Notes under the pieces: generated by a model
The model's input: only the letters and a program-made list of their open reading frames with translations
Told to the model about the DNA's origin: nothing
Databases searched by the model: none
In this document: positions 8,037-17,611 of the stretch, piece after piece
Layout of the letters: each line of letters opens with the position of its first letter
Numbering within the stretch: position 1 is the stretch's first letter
Source of the DNA: Sphingomonas sp. QA11
GTDB lineage: Bacteria; Pseudomonadota; Alphaproteobacteria; Sphingomonadales; Sphingomonadaceae
Length of the DNA: 64,000 nucleotides
Assembly: GCF_028473665.1 (NCBI RefSeq)
Contig: NZ_CP098774.1
Location: 5,203,501-5,267,500, forward strand
Direction: 5' to 3'
Program-made: the position numbers and the translations under genes

Positions 8037-9599
8037 TCACTTCAGCGCCACCACGGTCACTGACTTGGCCGGCAGGGTCAGCACCACCTTGCCGCCAGTC
8101 ACCGGCACCGCCGCGATGTCGCGGGGCGCGACCGCCAGCGGCTCGCCGATGCGGTTATGCGCATCGATCCGGTCAGCGGTCAGTACCTTGCCCGACAGGG
8201 TCGAGGCCGTCCCGCCATCCAGGTTGAGAGTCACGGTCAGCGCATTCACCGGATCGAGATTCGCCAGCGACACATGCACCGCGCCGTCGGCGCCGCGCAC
8301 GGCCGATGTGTTGAGCGACGCCATGGTCCATTGATCCTTGTTGTACCACGGGCTTGTCTGGTCGACCGGCAATTGAGTCGCATCCTGCCACGGCACGTAC
8401 ATGCCGAACACCTGGTAGGTCGGCGTGACCACCATCTTGTCGCCATCAGTCAGGATCATCGCCTGAAGCACGTTGATCATCTGGGCGATGTTGGCCATCT
8501 TCACGCGCTCGGCATGGCGGGTGAAGATGTTGAGGTTGATCGCCGCGACCAGCGCGTCGCGCAGGCTGTTCTGCTGCTGAAGGAAACCGGGGTTGCTGCC
8601 CGGTGTCGGATCGTACCAGGTGCCCCATTCGTCGACCGCCAGCCACACGCGGCGTTCCGGATCGTACTTGTCCATGACCGCGCTGTGCTTCGTCACATAC
8701 TCGTCCATGAGCAGCGTCTTCGACAGGGTGCGCGCCCAGCTCGCCTCGTCGAAGCCGGTCGCGGAGCCTTTCCGTTTCCAGTCATCGGGCACGGTGTAAT
8801 AATGCACGCCCAGGCCGTCGATCCGGTCGCCGGCGTCGCGCATCATCACTTCGGTCCAGTTGTAGTTCGAATCGCTCGCGCCGCTCGCGATCTTCAGGAT
8901 CTTCGTGTTCGCCGGCGCCTTGACGAAGGTCGCGTAGCGCCGCGTCTCGTTCGCCGCATAGTCGGGATGCATGTTGCCGCCGCAGCCCCACAGCTCGTTG
9001 CCGAGGCCGAAATAGGGGAGCTTCCACGGCTCCTTGCGGCCGTTCGCGCGGCGCTCATTGGCGAGCGTCGAGGCGGTCGGCGACGTCATATATTCGACCC
9101 AGTCGGCCATTTCCTGCGGCGAGCCGCTGCCGACATTGCCGGAGACATAGGCTTCCGCGCCGACCATCTCGGTGAAGTTCATGAACTCGTGGGTGCCGAC
9201 CGAATTTGGCTCGGTCACGCCGCCCCAATGGGTGTTGACCTTGACCGGCCGCTTCGCGCCGACGCCCTCGCGCCAGTGATATTCGTCGGCGAAGCAGCCG
9301 CCCGGCCAGCGGATCAGCGGCACCTTGATCGCGCGCAACGCCGCGATCACGTCGTTGCGGAAACCGTCGCTGTTGGGAATGCGGGAATTCCTGCCCACCC
9401 ACAGCCCGCCATAGATGCCGGTGCCGAGATGCTCGGCGAACTGGCCGAAGATCTCGCGCTGCACCTTGGGCCCGGGCTTGTCGGCGTGGATGGTCACGCT
9501 CGCCTCGCGCCCCTGTGCCCAGGCCACTCCCGACGCGAAGACAAGCGCCGCCGCCAGCGCGATCCGCGCGCCCGTTCTCAACCGTTTCAATGCCGCCAT
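8037..9599 (-). CDS. GH51 alpha-L-arabinofuranosidase, exported
   Basis: About 520 residues with a Sec signal peptide (ARIALAAALVFASGVAWA), so periplasmic or secreted. A GH51 barrel follows: IRWPGGCFADEYHWREGVG, the acid/base Glu in FGLGNELWG (about E202) and the nucleophile in AVDEWGTWY (about E324), then a C-terminal beta domain. It releases L-arabinose from arabinans or arabinogalactans. ATG 9599 is chosen because GGGAGGA precedes it and the signal peptide begins there; the longer frame to 9746 crosses the divergent promoter. First gene of an operon with the aldose dehydrogenase. Confidence 0.9.
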   Translation of the reverse strand: MAALKRLRTGARIALAAALVFASGVAWAQGREASVTIHADKPGPKVQREIFGQFAEHLGTGIYGGLWVGRNSRIPNSDGFRNDVIAALRAIKVPLIRWPGGCFADEYHWREGVGAKRPVKVNTHWGGVTEPNSVGTHEFMNFTEMVGAEAYVSGNVGSGSPQEMADWVEYMTSPTASTLANERRANGRKEPWKLPYFGLGNELWGCGGNMHPDYAANETRRYATFVKAPANTKILKIASGASDSNYNWTEVMMRDAGDRIDGLGVHYYTVPDDWKRKGSATGFDEASWARTLSKTLLMDEYVTKHSAVMDKYDPERRVWLAVDEWGTWYDPTPGSNPGFLQQQNSLRDALVAAINLNIFTRHAERVKMANIAQMINVLQAMILTDGDKMVVTPTYQVFGMYVPWQDATQLPVDQTSPWYNKDQWTMASLNTSAVRGADGAVHVSLANLDPVNALTVTLNLDGGTASTLSGKVLTADRIDAHNRIGEPLAVAPRDIAAVPVTGGKVVLTLPAKSVTVVALK

Positions 9600-9648
9600 T
9601 GCCCGTATCCTCCCATGATGCCGTTCGACGACGACTGGCTTTAGTTTA

Positions 9649-9663
9649 TTGTCTGAGTATATG
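9649..9663 (+). promoter_or_regulatory. Putative arabinose-regulon operator, copy 1
   Basis: TTGTCTGAGTATATG, identical over 15 bp to the reverse complement of 17612-17626. It lies centrally in the divergent region, about 50 bases from the GH51 start and 43 from the AraD1 start. Its first 11 bases match the FCD/GntR half-site pattern TNGTNNNACNA except for one position. The candidate binder is the GntR protein at 10758. Confidence 0.6.
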
Positions 9664-9705
9664 GCTACGCAAGCGAATAAAGTTTGGCGGATAGTGGGAG
9701 TCGAT

Positions 9706-10689
9706 ATGCGGACGTCGCTGGTGCAGTTCATCGATGCCGGAGGCACGCGCGGCGTGGCCGTGCTGCGCGGCGATCAACCGCCGCAACGGCTGGCGGGCGT
9801 GGAAAGCGTGCGTGCGCTCGCCGAGGCGGCGCTGGCGGCCGGCAACGGCCTGGCCGATCAGGCGGCGCTGGCCGGTTATGCGGGCGTGGTCGATCTCGAT
9901 ACGGTCGCCTTGCTGTCGCCGATCGACCATGGCGATCCGGCGCATCTGCTGCTGACGGGCACTGGCCTCACCCATCTCGGCTCGGCCGAGGGACGCGACA
10001 AGATGCACCGCTCGATGACCGAGGCGGCGCAGCAGACCGATTCGATGCGCATGTTCCTGATGGGCGTGGAGGGCGGCAAGCCCGACGCGGGTGAGACCGG
10101 CGCTCAGCCCGAATGGTTCTACAAGGGCAATGGCGAGCAGCTTGCCGCGCCCGGCGCACCGTTGCGCTCGCCCGCCTTCGCGCTCGATGCGGGGGAGGAG
10201 CCGGAGATCGCCGGCATCTATCTCATCGACAGCGAGGGTAATCCGGTCAGGCTCGGCTTCGCCATCGGCAACGAATTCTCCGATCATGTGACGGAGCGCG
10301 GCAATTATCTCTGGCTTGCCCATTCGAAGCTGCGCGCCGCGGCATTGGGGCCGGAACTGCTGCTCGGCGATCTGCCCGAGGATATCCGTGGCACCAGCCG
10401 GATCGTGCGGAACGGCGAGACCTTGTGGGAACGTCCGTTCGTGACGGGCGAGGCGAACATGTCGCACAGCATCGTCAATCTCGAACATCATCATTTCAAA
10501 TACGACCTGTTCCGCCATCCCGGCGACGTGCATGTCCATTTCTTCGGCACGGCGACCCTGTCCTTCTCTGAAGGCATCCGTACCGAGCCGGGGGATGTGT
10601 TCGAGATCGAGGCGCCGCCGTTCCGCCTGCCGGCGCGCAATCCGATCGTGATCGAACAGGCACGTGATGTTCGGATAAGGATACTCTAG
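9706..10689 (+). CDS. AraD1/GguC-like FAH-fold protein
   Basis: 327 residues, cytoplasmic. It resembles the AraD1/GguC branch of the fumarylacetoacetate-hydrolase fold: GAQPEWFYKGNG, FAIGNEFSDHVTE and TGEANMSHSI carry the acidic metal ligands. In arabinose clusters this protein is thought to act on 2-keto-3-deoxy-arabonate or its products; the precise reaction is not certain. ATG 9706 is chosen because GGGAG lies 7 bases upstream; a TTG-initiated longer frame would start inside the putative operator. It precedes the GntR regulator and is divergent from GH51. Confidence 0.75.
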   Translation: MRTSLVQFIDAGGTRGVAVLRGDQPPQRLAGVESVRALAEAALAAGNGLADQAALAGYAGVVDLDTVALLSPIDHGDPAHLLLTGTGLTHLGSAEGRDKMHRSMTEAAQQTDSMRMFLMGVEGGKPDAGETGAQPEWFYKGNGEQLAAPGAPLRSPAFALDAGEEPEIAGIYLIDSEGNPVRLGFAIGNEFSDHVTERGNYLWLAHSKLRAAALGPELLLGDLPEDIRGTSRIVRNGETLWERPFVTGEANMSHSIVNLEHHHFKYDLFRHPGDVHVHFFGTATLSFSEGIRTEPGDVFEIEAPPFRLPARNPIVIEQARDVRIRIL

Positions 10690-10696
10690 GGGTATC
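10680..10696. promoter_or_regulatory. Inverted repeat before GntR gene
   Basis: GATAC and GTATC arms separated by 7 bases overlap the AraD1 stop codon and lie about 60 bases before the GntR start. An autoregulatory operator is possible, but only one copy was seen. Confidence 0.25.
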
Positions 10697-10757
10697 GCGA
10701 TACGGCTCGTTTCGCGAAGATAGCGGGCCGAACGGAGGGAAGGCGGATGGGGAACAC

Positions 10758-11480
10758 GTGACGCCGGGACAGCAGCCAAAAGGGCGCCGGATCCACGGCA
10801 CGATCGCGCATGATCTGGGCGTCGAGATCGTCACGGGGGTGTACAAGCCGGGCGATGTCCTGCCGGGCGAGATCGAGTTTGCCGAACAACTCCACGTGTC
10901 GCGCAGCGTCTATCGCGAGGCGGTGCGCATGCTGATGGCCAAGGGTCTGGTCGAAAGCCGGCCCAAGGCTGGCACCAGCGTCAGCCCGCGCAGCCGCTGG
11001 AACCTGCTCGATCCCGACGTGCTTGCCTGGATGTTCGAGGGCGAGCCGAGCGAGGTGTTCATCCGCAGCCTGTTCGAGCTGCGCATGATCGTCGAGCCAG
11101 CCGCCGCGGCGCTCGCGGCGGAGCGCCGGACGGGCCGTGAACTGGCGCAGATGGGGCATGCGCTTGAGGAGATGGGGCGCTACGGTCTCGCCACGCCCGA
11201 GGGACGGGTGGCCGACCAGCATTTCCATCACCTGATCCTGGAGGCGACGCGCAACGAGCCGCTGACCACCTTGTCGAGCACCATCGCGGCGGCCGTCGGC
11301 TGGACGACGATCTTCAAACAGCGCAACCGCAAGCTGCCGCGCGACCCGTTGCCCGAGCATCAGCTGCTCTACGATGCGATCGCCGATGCCGATCCGGAGG
11401 CCGCGCGTTCCGCCATGGCCGAGCTGATCCGCCGCGCGCTTGAGGATACGGAACTGGCCATGGAGCCGGGTGAGGGCTGA
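10758..11480 (+). CDS. GntR-family regulator, FadR/FCD type
   Basis: 240 residues. The N-terminal winged helix (GVYKPGDVLPGEIEFAEQLHVSR then SVYREAVRMLMAKGLVES) is typical GntR. The C-terminal helical FCD ligand domain follows (ELRMIVEPAAAALAAE, DQHFHHLILEATRNEPL, HQLLYDAIADAD), with the His/Asp residues that usually hold a metal and an organic acid. The start is GTG after GGGGAA. FCD regulators in sugar-acid clusters usually repress until a pathway intermediate binds. It sits inside the arabinose cluster, making it the obvious candidate to bind the repeated motif at 9649 and 17612. Confidence 0.88.
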   Translation: MTPGQQPKGRRIHGTIAHDLGVEIVTGVYKPGDVLPGEIEFAEQLHVSRSVYREAVRMLMAKGLVESRPKAGTSVSPRSRWNLLDPDVLAWMFEGEPSEVFIRSLFELRMIVEPAAAALAAERRTGRELAQMGHALEEMGRYGLATPEGRVADQHFHHLILEATRNEPLTTLSSTIAAAVGWTTIFKQRNRKLPRDPLPEHQLLYDAIADADPEAARSAMAELIRRALEDTELAMEPGEG

Positions 11481-11511
11481 GAGTTCCCCCTCTCGCTTTT
11501 CTCTCCTCTGA

Positions 11512-11617
11512 CCTTCCCCGGCGGGGGCCGGGGTCCAGTCGGGAAGGCCCTTGTGATGACGCATGGCGTCCGTTTCTCGACGTTCCCCAACTGGACTCCG
11601 GCCTTCGCCGGGGAAGG
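11512..11617. repeat. Family B inverted repeat (CCTTCCCCGGCG type)
   Basis: CCTTCCCCGGCGGGGGCCGG at the left is mirrored by CCGGCCTTCGCCGGGGAAGG at the right, around about 60 unpaired bases. It occupies the gap between the GntR and GH2 genes. The right half recurs at 38273-38308. Confidence 0.7.
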
Positions 11618-11630
11618 TGAGGGGAGGCAG

Positions 11631-11685
11631 GTAGGGATAATAACTCCTACAAATTTCTTGACCAGGGCGATCCCACCGCCATAGC
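11631..11685 (+). promoter_or_regulatory. Candidate promoter and operator of the GH2 gene
   Basis: An inverted repeat (GTAGG at 11631, CCTAC at 11646) is followed by TTGACC (11658) and, 16 bases on, CATAGC (11680) as a weak -10. The distance to the GH2 start leaves a leader of about 50 bases. The -10 match is poor. Confidence 0.35.
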
Positions 11686-11738
11686 CTCGCGCCGTTTCGG
11701 GAAAGGCGCGACCGGAAAGGTCGCCGCGCGGAGGGAAG

Positions 11739-14459
11739 GTGTCAGTGGCAACGCTCGCTCAAATCGTTGCTCGCCTGTCCGCGCTGATGTTCATCACAAT
11801 ATCCGGTGCGTCCGGCGCACAGGCCCAGACCGCGCCGCGCGAGCGGATTTCGATCAATGCCGGCTGGCGTTTCCATATGGGCGACCCCGCCGGCGTGACC
11901 GGCCTGTCCTATAACGTGCGGCCGGAGATCGGGAAGAGCGAGGACGGCAAGGCTGCCGATGCCCGGCCCGACGAGGCCAGGGCAGTCACCGCCGCCGGCC
12001 AGGCGGTGCTCAAGCCCTGGATCCTCCCGAGCGCCAACGCCTTCATCCGCGACCCGGCGAAGCGGCATGTGCGACCGGCGGGTAATCCCGGCGGCGATGT
12101 TTCCTTTGTCCAGGCCGGTTTCGACGACAGCGCATGGCGGAAGGTGACCCTGCCGCACGACTGGGCGATCGAGCGGCCCTTCCTGACCAGCGGTCCTTAT
12201 GGCGGCATGGGCCGGCTGGAGAGCTGGGGGATCGGCTGGTACCGCAAGGCGCTCGACATTCCGGCGCGCGACAAGGGCAAGTCGGTGTTCCTCGATGTGG
12301 ACGGTGCAATGTCCTATTCGGCGGTGTGGCTGAACGGGAAACTCGTCGGCGGCTGGCCCTATGGCTATAATGGCTGGCGGCTCGACCTGACCCCCTATCT
12401 GGCGTTCGGCGGCAGGAACGAGCTAGTCATCCGCCTCGACAATCCGCCTGAATCGGCGCGCTGGTATCCCGGTGGCGGGCTCTACCGGAATGTCTGGCTG
12501 ACCAAGACCAGCCCGGTTCATATCGGCCAATGGGGCACGCGGGTGACCACGCCCGACGTTTCGAAGGCCTCGGCGACCATCGCGCTCGACGTGTCGCTCG
12601 ACAATGAATCCCGGGCCGAGGCGAGCGCCAGCGTCAGCACCGACATTTATGCGCTGGACGCGGCGGGCCGGAAGACCGGCGCCATCGTCGCGCGCATCGC
12701 GCCGACCAGCGCGCGTATCGCGGCGGGCGCCAGCACGACGGTCGCCGGGTCGACTGCGCTCGCCAATCCCCGTCTCTGGGGCCCACCGCCGACTCAGCAG
12801 CCAAACCGCTATGTCGCGGTCACCATTGTCTCGCTCAACGGCAGGATGGTCGACCGTTATGAAACGTCGTTCGGCATCCGCACCGTCACCTTCGATGCGA
12901 ACAAGGGCGTGTTCGTCAATGGCGAGCGCATCGACCTGAAGGGCGTCAACAACCATCACGATCTCGGCGCGCTCGGCGCTGCGTTCAATGTCCGCGCGGC
13001 GGAGCGCCAGCTCGAAATGCTGCAGGAGATGGGCAGCAACGCGATCCGCATGAGCCATAATCCGCCCGCGCCGGAGCTGCTTGAGCTGACCGATCGCATG
13101 GGTCTGCTGGTGATCGACGAAGTGTTCGATGTGTGGGAGCGCAAGAAGACCCCGCTCGATTTCCACCTGATCTTCCCCGACTGGCATGAGGCTGACCTGC
13201 GGTCGATGCTGCGCCGCGATCGCAACAATCCGTCGGTCATCCTGTGGAGCGTCGGTAACGAAGTCGGCGAACAATATACCGGGGAAGAGGGCGCAGCGAT
13301 CGCCAGGGGCCTTGTGCGGATGGTGCGCGAGGAGGATCCGACCCGCCCGACCACGACCGCGATGAACTATGCCAAGCCCGACATGGCGATGCCCGGCACG
13401 GTCGACGTGATCGGCCTCAACTATCAGGGCACCGGCGTGCGCGCCTATCCCGGCCAGTTCGCCGCCTTTCACGAAAAATATCCCGACAAGGTGATCATGA
13501 GCACCGAGAGCGCGTCGGCGCTCAGCAGTCGCGGCGACTATCTCTTCCCCGTGATGGGCGCGATCAGCGGGCCTGTCCGCCCAGGTTCGGGCGGTGACCC
13601 GGACACGAAACAGGTCAGCGCCTATGAACTCCATGCCGCCGATTTCGGCTCCTCGCCCGACCGGGTCTTCGCGACGAACGACCAGAACCCGTTCGTCGCG
13701 GGCGAATTCGTCTGGACCGGGTTCGACTATCTCGGCGAGCCGACGCCCTATTACGCCGCGCGCAGTTCCTATTCCGGCATCATCGATCTGGCGGGATTCA
13801 GGAAGGATCGCTTCTGGCTTTACCAGGCGCGCTGGCGGCCTGCCCTGAAATTCGCGCACATCCTGCCGCACTGGACCTGGCCCGGCCGCGAGGGGCAGGT
13901 CACCCCGGTCCATGTCTTCACCTCGGCCGACGAGGCGGAACTGTTCGTCAACGGCATGTCGCAGGGCAGGAGGACGCGGGCGCCCTATGAATATCGCTTC
14001 CGCTGGGATTATGTCACCTACGCGCCCGGCGAGGTGAAGGTCGTTACCTGGAAGGGCGGCAAGCCATGGGCGACCGAGATCGTGAAGACCACAGGCGCCC
14101 CCGCCGGGCTGGAGGCGACGCCCGACCGCGCGCGGATCAGCGCCGATGGCCGCGACCTGTCCTTCGTCACGGTGCGCGTCACCGACAAGGACGGGCTCAC
14201 CGTGCCCCGCGCCGACAATGCGGTCAGCTTCACGATCGACGGCCCGGGCGAGATCGTCGCCACCGACAATGGCGATCCGGCCAGCTTCGAATCCTTCCAG
14301 TCGCCGACGCGCAAGGTGTACAACGGCCTTGTCCTGGTCGTGGTGCGCGCGATGCCGGGCAAGCCGGGCGCGATCACGCTGCACGCCCGGTCCGGGGCAC
14401 TCAGGGGTTCCACGATAGTGCTGAAGAGCGTGGCCGCTGTCACGCAGACCTTGCGCTAG
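11739..14459 (+). CDS. GH2 beta-galactosidase, exported
   Basis: 906 residues with a signal peptide (LSALMFITISGASGAQA), hence periplasmic or secreted. GH2 sugar-binding domain (VTLPHDWAIERPF, WYPGGGLYRNVWL), an immunoglobulin-like domain, and a TIM barrel with the acid/base Glu in WSVGNEVGE (about E508) and the nucleophile in STESAS (about E590). C-terminal DUF4982-like and Ig-like domains follow (VTVRVTDKDGL, FTIDGPGEIVATDNGD), as in large bacterial beta-galactosidases. GTG 11739 follows GGAGGGAAG; GTG 11745 is equally possible. It probably trims galactose from arabinogalactan beside the GH51 enzyme. Confidence 0.88.
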   Translation: MSVATLAQIVARLSALMFITISGASGAQAQTAPRERISINAGWRFHMGDPAGVTGLSYNVRPEIGKSEDGKAADARPDEARAVTAAGQAVLKPWILPSANAFIRDPAKRHVRPAGNPGGDVSFVQAGFDDSAWRKVTLPHDWAIERPFLTSGPYGGMGRLESWGIGWYRKALDIPARDKGKSVFLDVDGAMSYSAVWLNGKLVGGWPYGYNGWRLDLTPYLAFGGRNELVIRLDNPPESARWYPGGGLYRNVWLTKTSPVHIGQWGTRVTTPDVSKASATIALDVSLDNESRAEASASVSTDIYALDAAGRKTGAIVARIAPTSARIAAGASTTVAGSTALANPRLWGPPPTQQPNRYVAVTIVSLNGRMVDRYETSFGIRTVTFDANKGVFVNGERIDLKGVNNHHDLGALGAAFNVRAAERQLEMLQEMGSNAIRMSHNPPAPELLELTDRMGLLVIDEVFDVWERKKTPLDFHLIFPDWHEADLRSMLRRDRNNPSVILWSVGNEVGEQYTGEEGAAIARGLVRMVREEDPTRPTTTAMNYAKPDMAMPGTVDVIGLNYQGTGVRAYPGQFAAFHEKYPDKVIMSTESASALSSRGDYLFPVMGAISGPVRPGSGGDPDTKQVSAYELHAADFGSSPDRVFATNDQNPFVAGEFVWTGFDYLGEPTPYYAARSSYSGIIDLAGFRKDRFWLYQARWRPALKFAHILPHWTWPGREGQVTPVHVFTSADEAELFVNGMSQGRRTRAPYEYRFRWDYVTYAPGEVKVVTWKGGKPWATEIVKTTGAPAGLEATPDRARISADGRDLSFVTVRVTDKDGLTVPRADNAVSFTIDGPGEIVATDNGDPASFESFQSPTRKVYNGLVLVVVRAMPGKPGAITLHARSGALRGSTIVLKSVAAVTQTLR

Positions 14460-14501
14460 GGCAGGGTTCGTTTCGAGCGCTGTGCGATCCTCAACCACTA
14501 C

Positions 14502-14597
14502 CGTCACCCCGGACGTGTTCCGGGGTCTATCGTTCCGCAAACGCAACCGGTGCGGCGCCTGCTGAGACTTGGATGCCGGAACCAGTCCGGCATGACG
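14502..14597. repeat. Family A dispersed inverted repeat, copy 2
   Basis: Left end CACCCCGGACGTGTTCCGG, right end GGATGCCGGAACCAGTCCGG. It lies between the convergent GH2 and dehydratase genes. Confidence 0.8.
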
Positions 14598-14606
14598 GGC
14601 TAGGTG

Positions 14607-16403
14607 TCAGTGGTTGTCCCTTGGCAACCCGCGCGTCTGGGCGATCCGCTGATACTGCTCCGATCCTTCAAGGATCGCGCCGCTGTCGAGTTGCCCGACG
14701 ACCGCGCGCTGGATTTCTTGCCACGGCGTCTGCGAGGCGGGATAGGCATAGCCGCCCGCGTCCATCAGCACGCGGCGGCGCTCGGCCAGTTCCTCGTCGC
14801 CGATCAGCAGGTTCGCCGTGCCCGCGCGCAGATCGATCCGCACCCGGTCGCCGGTGCGGATCAGCGCGAGGCCGCCATTGGCCGCCGCCTCGGGCGAGGC
14901 GTTCAGGATCGAGGGCGATCCCGAGGTGCCCGATTGTCGCCCGTCGCCGATGCACGGCATGGCGTGCACGCCTTCGCGGATCAGATAGGCGGGCGGGCGC
15001 ATGTTCACGACCTCGGCCGCGCCGGGATAGCCGATCGGCCCGGCACCGCGCATGAACAACAGGGTCTCGCGCGTGATGCCGGTTGCCGGATCGTCGATCC
15101 GCGCGTGATAATCCTCGGGCCCGTCGAACACGACCGCCGGCCCCTCGAACGCATCCGGATCGGCCGGGTCGGAGAGATAGCGGTCGCGGAATTCCCGCGA
15201 GATCACGCTTGTCTTCATGATCGCGGCGTCGAACAGATTGCCCTTCAGCACGACGAAGCCGGCATCCTCCATCAGTGGGGTGGCGAAGGGGCGGATCACA
15301 TCCGCATCCTCGATCACGGCGTCACGGCAATTGTCGCCGATGGTGCGGCCGTTGGCGGTGATCGAATCCTCGCGGATCAGCCCGGCGCGCATCAGCTCGG
15401 CCACCACCGCGGGCACGCCGCCGGCATGGTAGAAATCCTCGCCGAGATACGCACCCGCCGGCTGCAGGTTGACCATCAGCGGCACGTGATGGCCGTGCGT
15501 CTGCCAGTCGTCGAGCGGCAGGTCGACGCCGATATGGCGCGCGATCGCGGCGAGATGGATCGGCGCATTGGTCGATCCGCCGATCGCCGAATTGACCACG
15601 ATCGCATTGGTGAAGGCATCGCGCGTCAGGATGTCGCTTGGCTTCAGGTCCTCTGCGACCATCTCGACGATTCGCTTGCCGGTGCGGTATGCGATTTCCT
15701 GGCGGTCGCGGTATGGCGCGGGGATCGCGGCCGATCCGGGCAATTGCATGCCCAGCGCCTCGGCCAGGCTGTTCATCGTCGTCGCCGTGCCCATGGTGTT
15801 GCAATAGCCGGTCGAGGGTGCCGACGAGGCGACGAGCTTAACGAAGCCGGCATGGTCGATCTCGCCCGCCGCGAGCAGTTCGCGCGCCTTCCACACGATC
15901 GTGCCCGATCCGGTGCGTTCGCCCTTGTGCCAGCCATTGAGCATCGGCCCGACCGAGAGGGCGATGGCGGGGATGTTCACCGTCGCCGCCGCCATCAGGC
16001 AGGCGGGCGTTGTCTTGTCGCAGCCGATCGTCAGCACCACGCCGTCGAGCGGATAGCCGTACAGCACCTCGACCAGCGCCAGATAGGCGAGGTTGCGGTC
16101 GAGCCCGGCGGTCGGGCGCTTGCCGGTTTCCTGGATCGGATGGACCGGGAACTCGATCGCGATGCCGCCCGCTTCGCGAATGCCCTCGCGCAGCCGTTCC
16201 GCCAGCACGAGGTGGTGGCGGTTGCAGGGCGACAGGTCGGAACCGGTCTGGGCGATGCCGATGATTGGCTTGCCCGATTGAAGCTCCTCCTGGGAGAGGC
16301 CGAAATTCATGTAGCGCTCGATATAGAGCGCGGTCATGTCGATATTGGCGGGGTTGTCGAACCAGGCGCGCGACCGGAGGCCGGCAGGGGGTGTTTGGGT
16401 CAT
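14607..16403 (-). CDS. Sugar-acid dehydratase (IlvD/Edd family), likely L-arabonate dehydratase
   Basis: 598-residue cytoplasmic dehydratase. The three Fe-S cysteine motifs are present: SPCNRHH (C60), TIGCDKTTPACL (C128) and STGYCNTMG (C201). Length and sequence fit the arabonate/xylonate/galactonate dehydratase branch better than IlvD itself. It converts the aldonate to 2-keto-3-deoxy sugar acid, the step after the C1 dehydrogenase and lactonase. It follows the mutarotase gene by 16 bases, so the two share the promoter at 17.6 kb. Whether arabonate or galactonate is preferred cannot be read here. Confidence 0.87.
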   Translation of the reverse strand: MTQTPPAGLRSRAWFDNPANIDMTALYIERYMNFGLSQEELQSGKPIIGIAQTGSDLSPCNRHHLVLAERLREGIREAGGIAIEFPVHPIQETGKRPTAGLDRNLAYLALVEVLYGYPLDGVVLTIGCDKTTPACLMAAATVNIPAIALSVGPMLNGWHKGERTGSGTIVWKARELLAAGEIDHAGFVKLVASSAPSTGYCNTMGTATTMNSLAEALGMQLPGSAAIPAPYRDRQEIAYRTGKRIVEMVAEDLKPSDILTRDAFTNAIVVNSAIGGSTNAPIHLAAIARHIGVDLPLDDWQTHGHHVPLMVNLQPAGAYLGEDFYHAGGVPAVVAELMRAGLIREDSITANGRTIGDNCRDAVIEDADVIRPFATPLMEDAGFVVLKGNLFDAAIMKTSVISREFRDRYLSDPADPDAFEGPAVVFDGPEDYHARIDDPATGITRETLLFMRGAGPIGYPGAAEVVNMRPPAYLIREGVHAMPCIGDGRQSGTSGSPSILNASPEAAANGGLALIRTGDRVRIDLRAGTANLLIGDEELAERRRVLMDAGGYAYPASQTPWQEIQRAVVGQLDSGAILEGSEQYQRIAQTRGLPRDNH

Positions 16404-16419
16404 TGGTGGCGGGGTCCGT

Positions 16420-17553
16420 TCATCGCGCCACCGACAGGCGATAGATCATCAGGTGGCGATAGGGCTTGCCCGGATCGACCCGCGCCGAGCCGAAGGCGGG
16501 CTGGTTGGGCGTATCCGGGAATTTCTGCGGTTCCATCGCGACGCCGTCACCCATGCGATAGACATGGCCGTGCTTGCCGATCAGCGTGCCGTCGAGGAAA
16601 TTGCCGGTATACAGTTGCAGTCCGGGCTCGGTGCTGAACACTTCGAGCACGCGGCCGGACTCACTGTCCTCAAGCCGGGCGGCGAGCTTGGGTTCAGTCG
16701 TCAGCCCGGCATCGATCGCGAAGTTGTGATCATAGCCGCGGCCCGCCACGATCTGCGGGTCGCGACCGTCGCGCACGCCGTCGGCGAGCGTGCGGCCCTT
16801 GCGGAAATCGAACACGCTTCCCTCGACCGGGCGCAGTTCGCCGGTCGGGATCAGGGTCGCGTCGACCGGCGTATAGGCGCGCGCGGGCATGGTCAGCTTG
16901 TGGCCGAGCGCACCCAAGGGCGATCCTTCGCCAGCGAGATCGAAGATCGCGTGGTTGGTCATGTTGACGATGGTCGGCTTGTCGGTCGCGGCCTTATATT
17001 CGATCGACAGCGATCCCTTCTCGTCCAGGCCATAAATGACGGTCACGTCGAGCTTGCCGGGATAGCCCTGGTCCCCGTCAGGACTGACATAGGCGAAGGT
17101 CACGCGGGCAACGGGCCCGTTTTCGACCGAGACGACGCGCCACACGACCTTGTCGAAGCCCTTCGTGCCGCCATGAAGCGAATTGGGGGCATTGTTGATC
17201 GGCAACTGCCAGGTCTTGCCGTCGATCGAGAAGCGGCCCTTCGCGATCCGGTTGGCATAGCGGCCGACCGTCACGCCGAAGAAATTGGGCTTTCCGACAT
17301 AGCTGGCCAGGTCGTCATAGCCGAGCACCACATCCGCCGGCTTGCCGTTGCGGTCGGGCGCGATCAGCGATTGCAGGGTCGCGCCATAGCTCAGGATGCG
17401 CGCCTTCACGCCATTGGCGTTGGCCAGCGTGATCGCCTCGACCTTCGCGCCGGCGACCTCGCCCACGGTCTCCCGCGCCGCCGATGCGGCATGGGCGTTC
17501 GCCGCCACCGCGACTGTTCCGATCGCCGCCAGCATGATCAAACTCTTGTGCAT
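16420..17553 (-). CDS. galM: Aldose 1-epimerase (mutarotase), exported
   Basis: 377 residues with a signal peptide (SLIMLAAIGTVAVAANAHA), so it acts in the periplasm. The GalM fold is clear: NRIAKGRFSIDGK, the substrate His in NSLHGG, VNMTNHAIFDL and DHNFAID. It interconverts anomers of sugars released by the exported GH51 and GH2 enzymes before uptake or oxidation. ATG 17553 follows GGAGGG by 8 bases; the longer frame to 17703 runs through the divergent promoter and is rejected. First gene of an operon with the dehydratase. Confidence 0.9.
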   Translation of the reverse strand: MHKSLIMLAAIGTVAVAANAHAASAARETVGEVAGAKVEAITLANANGVKARILSYGATLQSLIAPDRNGKPADVVLGYDDLASYVGKPNFFGVTVGRYANRIAKGRFSIDGKTWQLPINNAPNSLHGGTKGFDKVVWRVVSVENGPVARVTFAYVSPDGDQGYPGKLDVTVIYGLDEKGSLSIEYKAATDKPTIVNMTNHAIFDLAGEGSPLGALGHKLTMPARAYTPVDATLIPTGELRPVEGSVFDFRKGRTLADGVRDGRDPQIVAGRGYDHNFAIDAGLTTEPKLAARLEDSESGRVLEVFSTEPGLQLYTGNFLDGTLIGKHGHVYRMGDGVAMEPQKFPDTPNQPAFGSARVDPGKPYRHLMIYRLSVAR

Positions 17554-17611
17554 GAATATCGCCCTCCACCGCAGCCGCTCGAACCGGCGGCGTTGACCGC
17601 GATTTTGCTTG

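Noticed and set aside
9649..9705. Longer AraD1 start at TTG 9649
   Set aside because: It would begin inside the repeated motif and lacks a ribosome site; ATG 9706 has GGGAG at proper spacing.
3868..11650. One shared operator behind the inverted repeats at 3868, 10680 and 11631
   Set aside because: Arm sequences and spacers differ; only vague CCTA/TAGG similarity, so they are listed separately as weak elements.
12423..14546. 707-codon open frame on the minus strand
   Set aside because: Antisense to the GH2 gene whose catalytic motifs are intact; same shadow composition.
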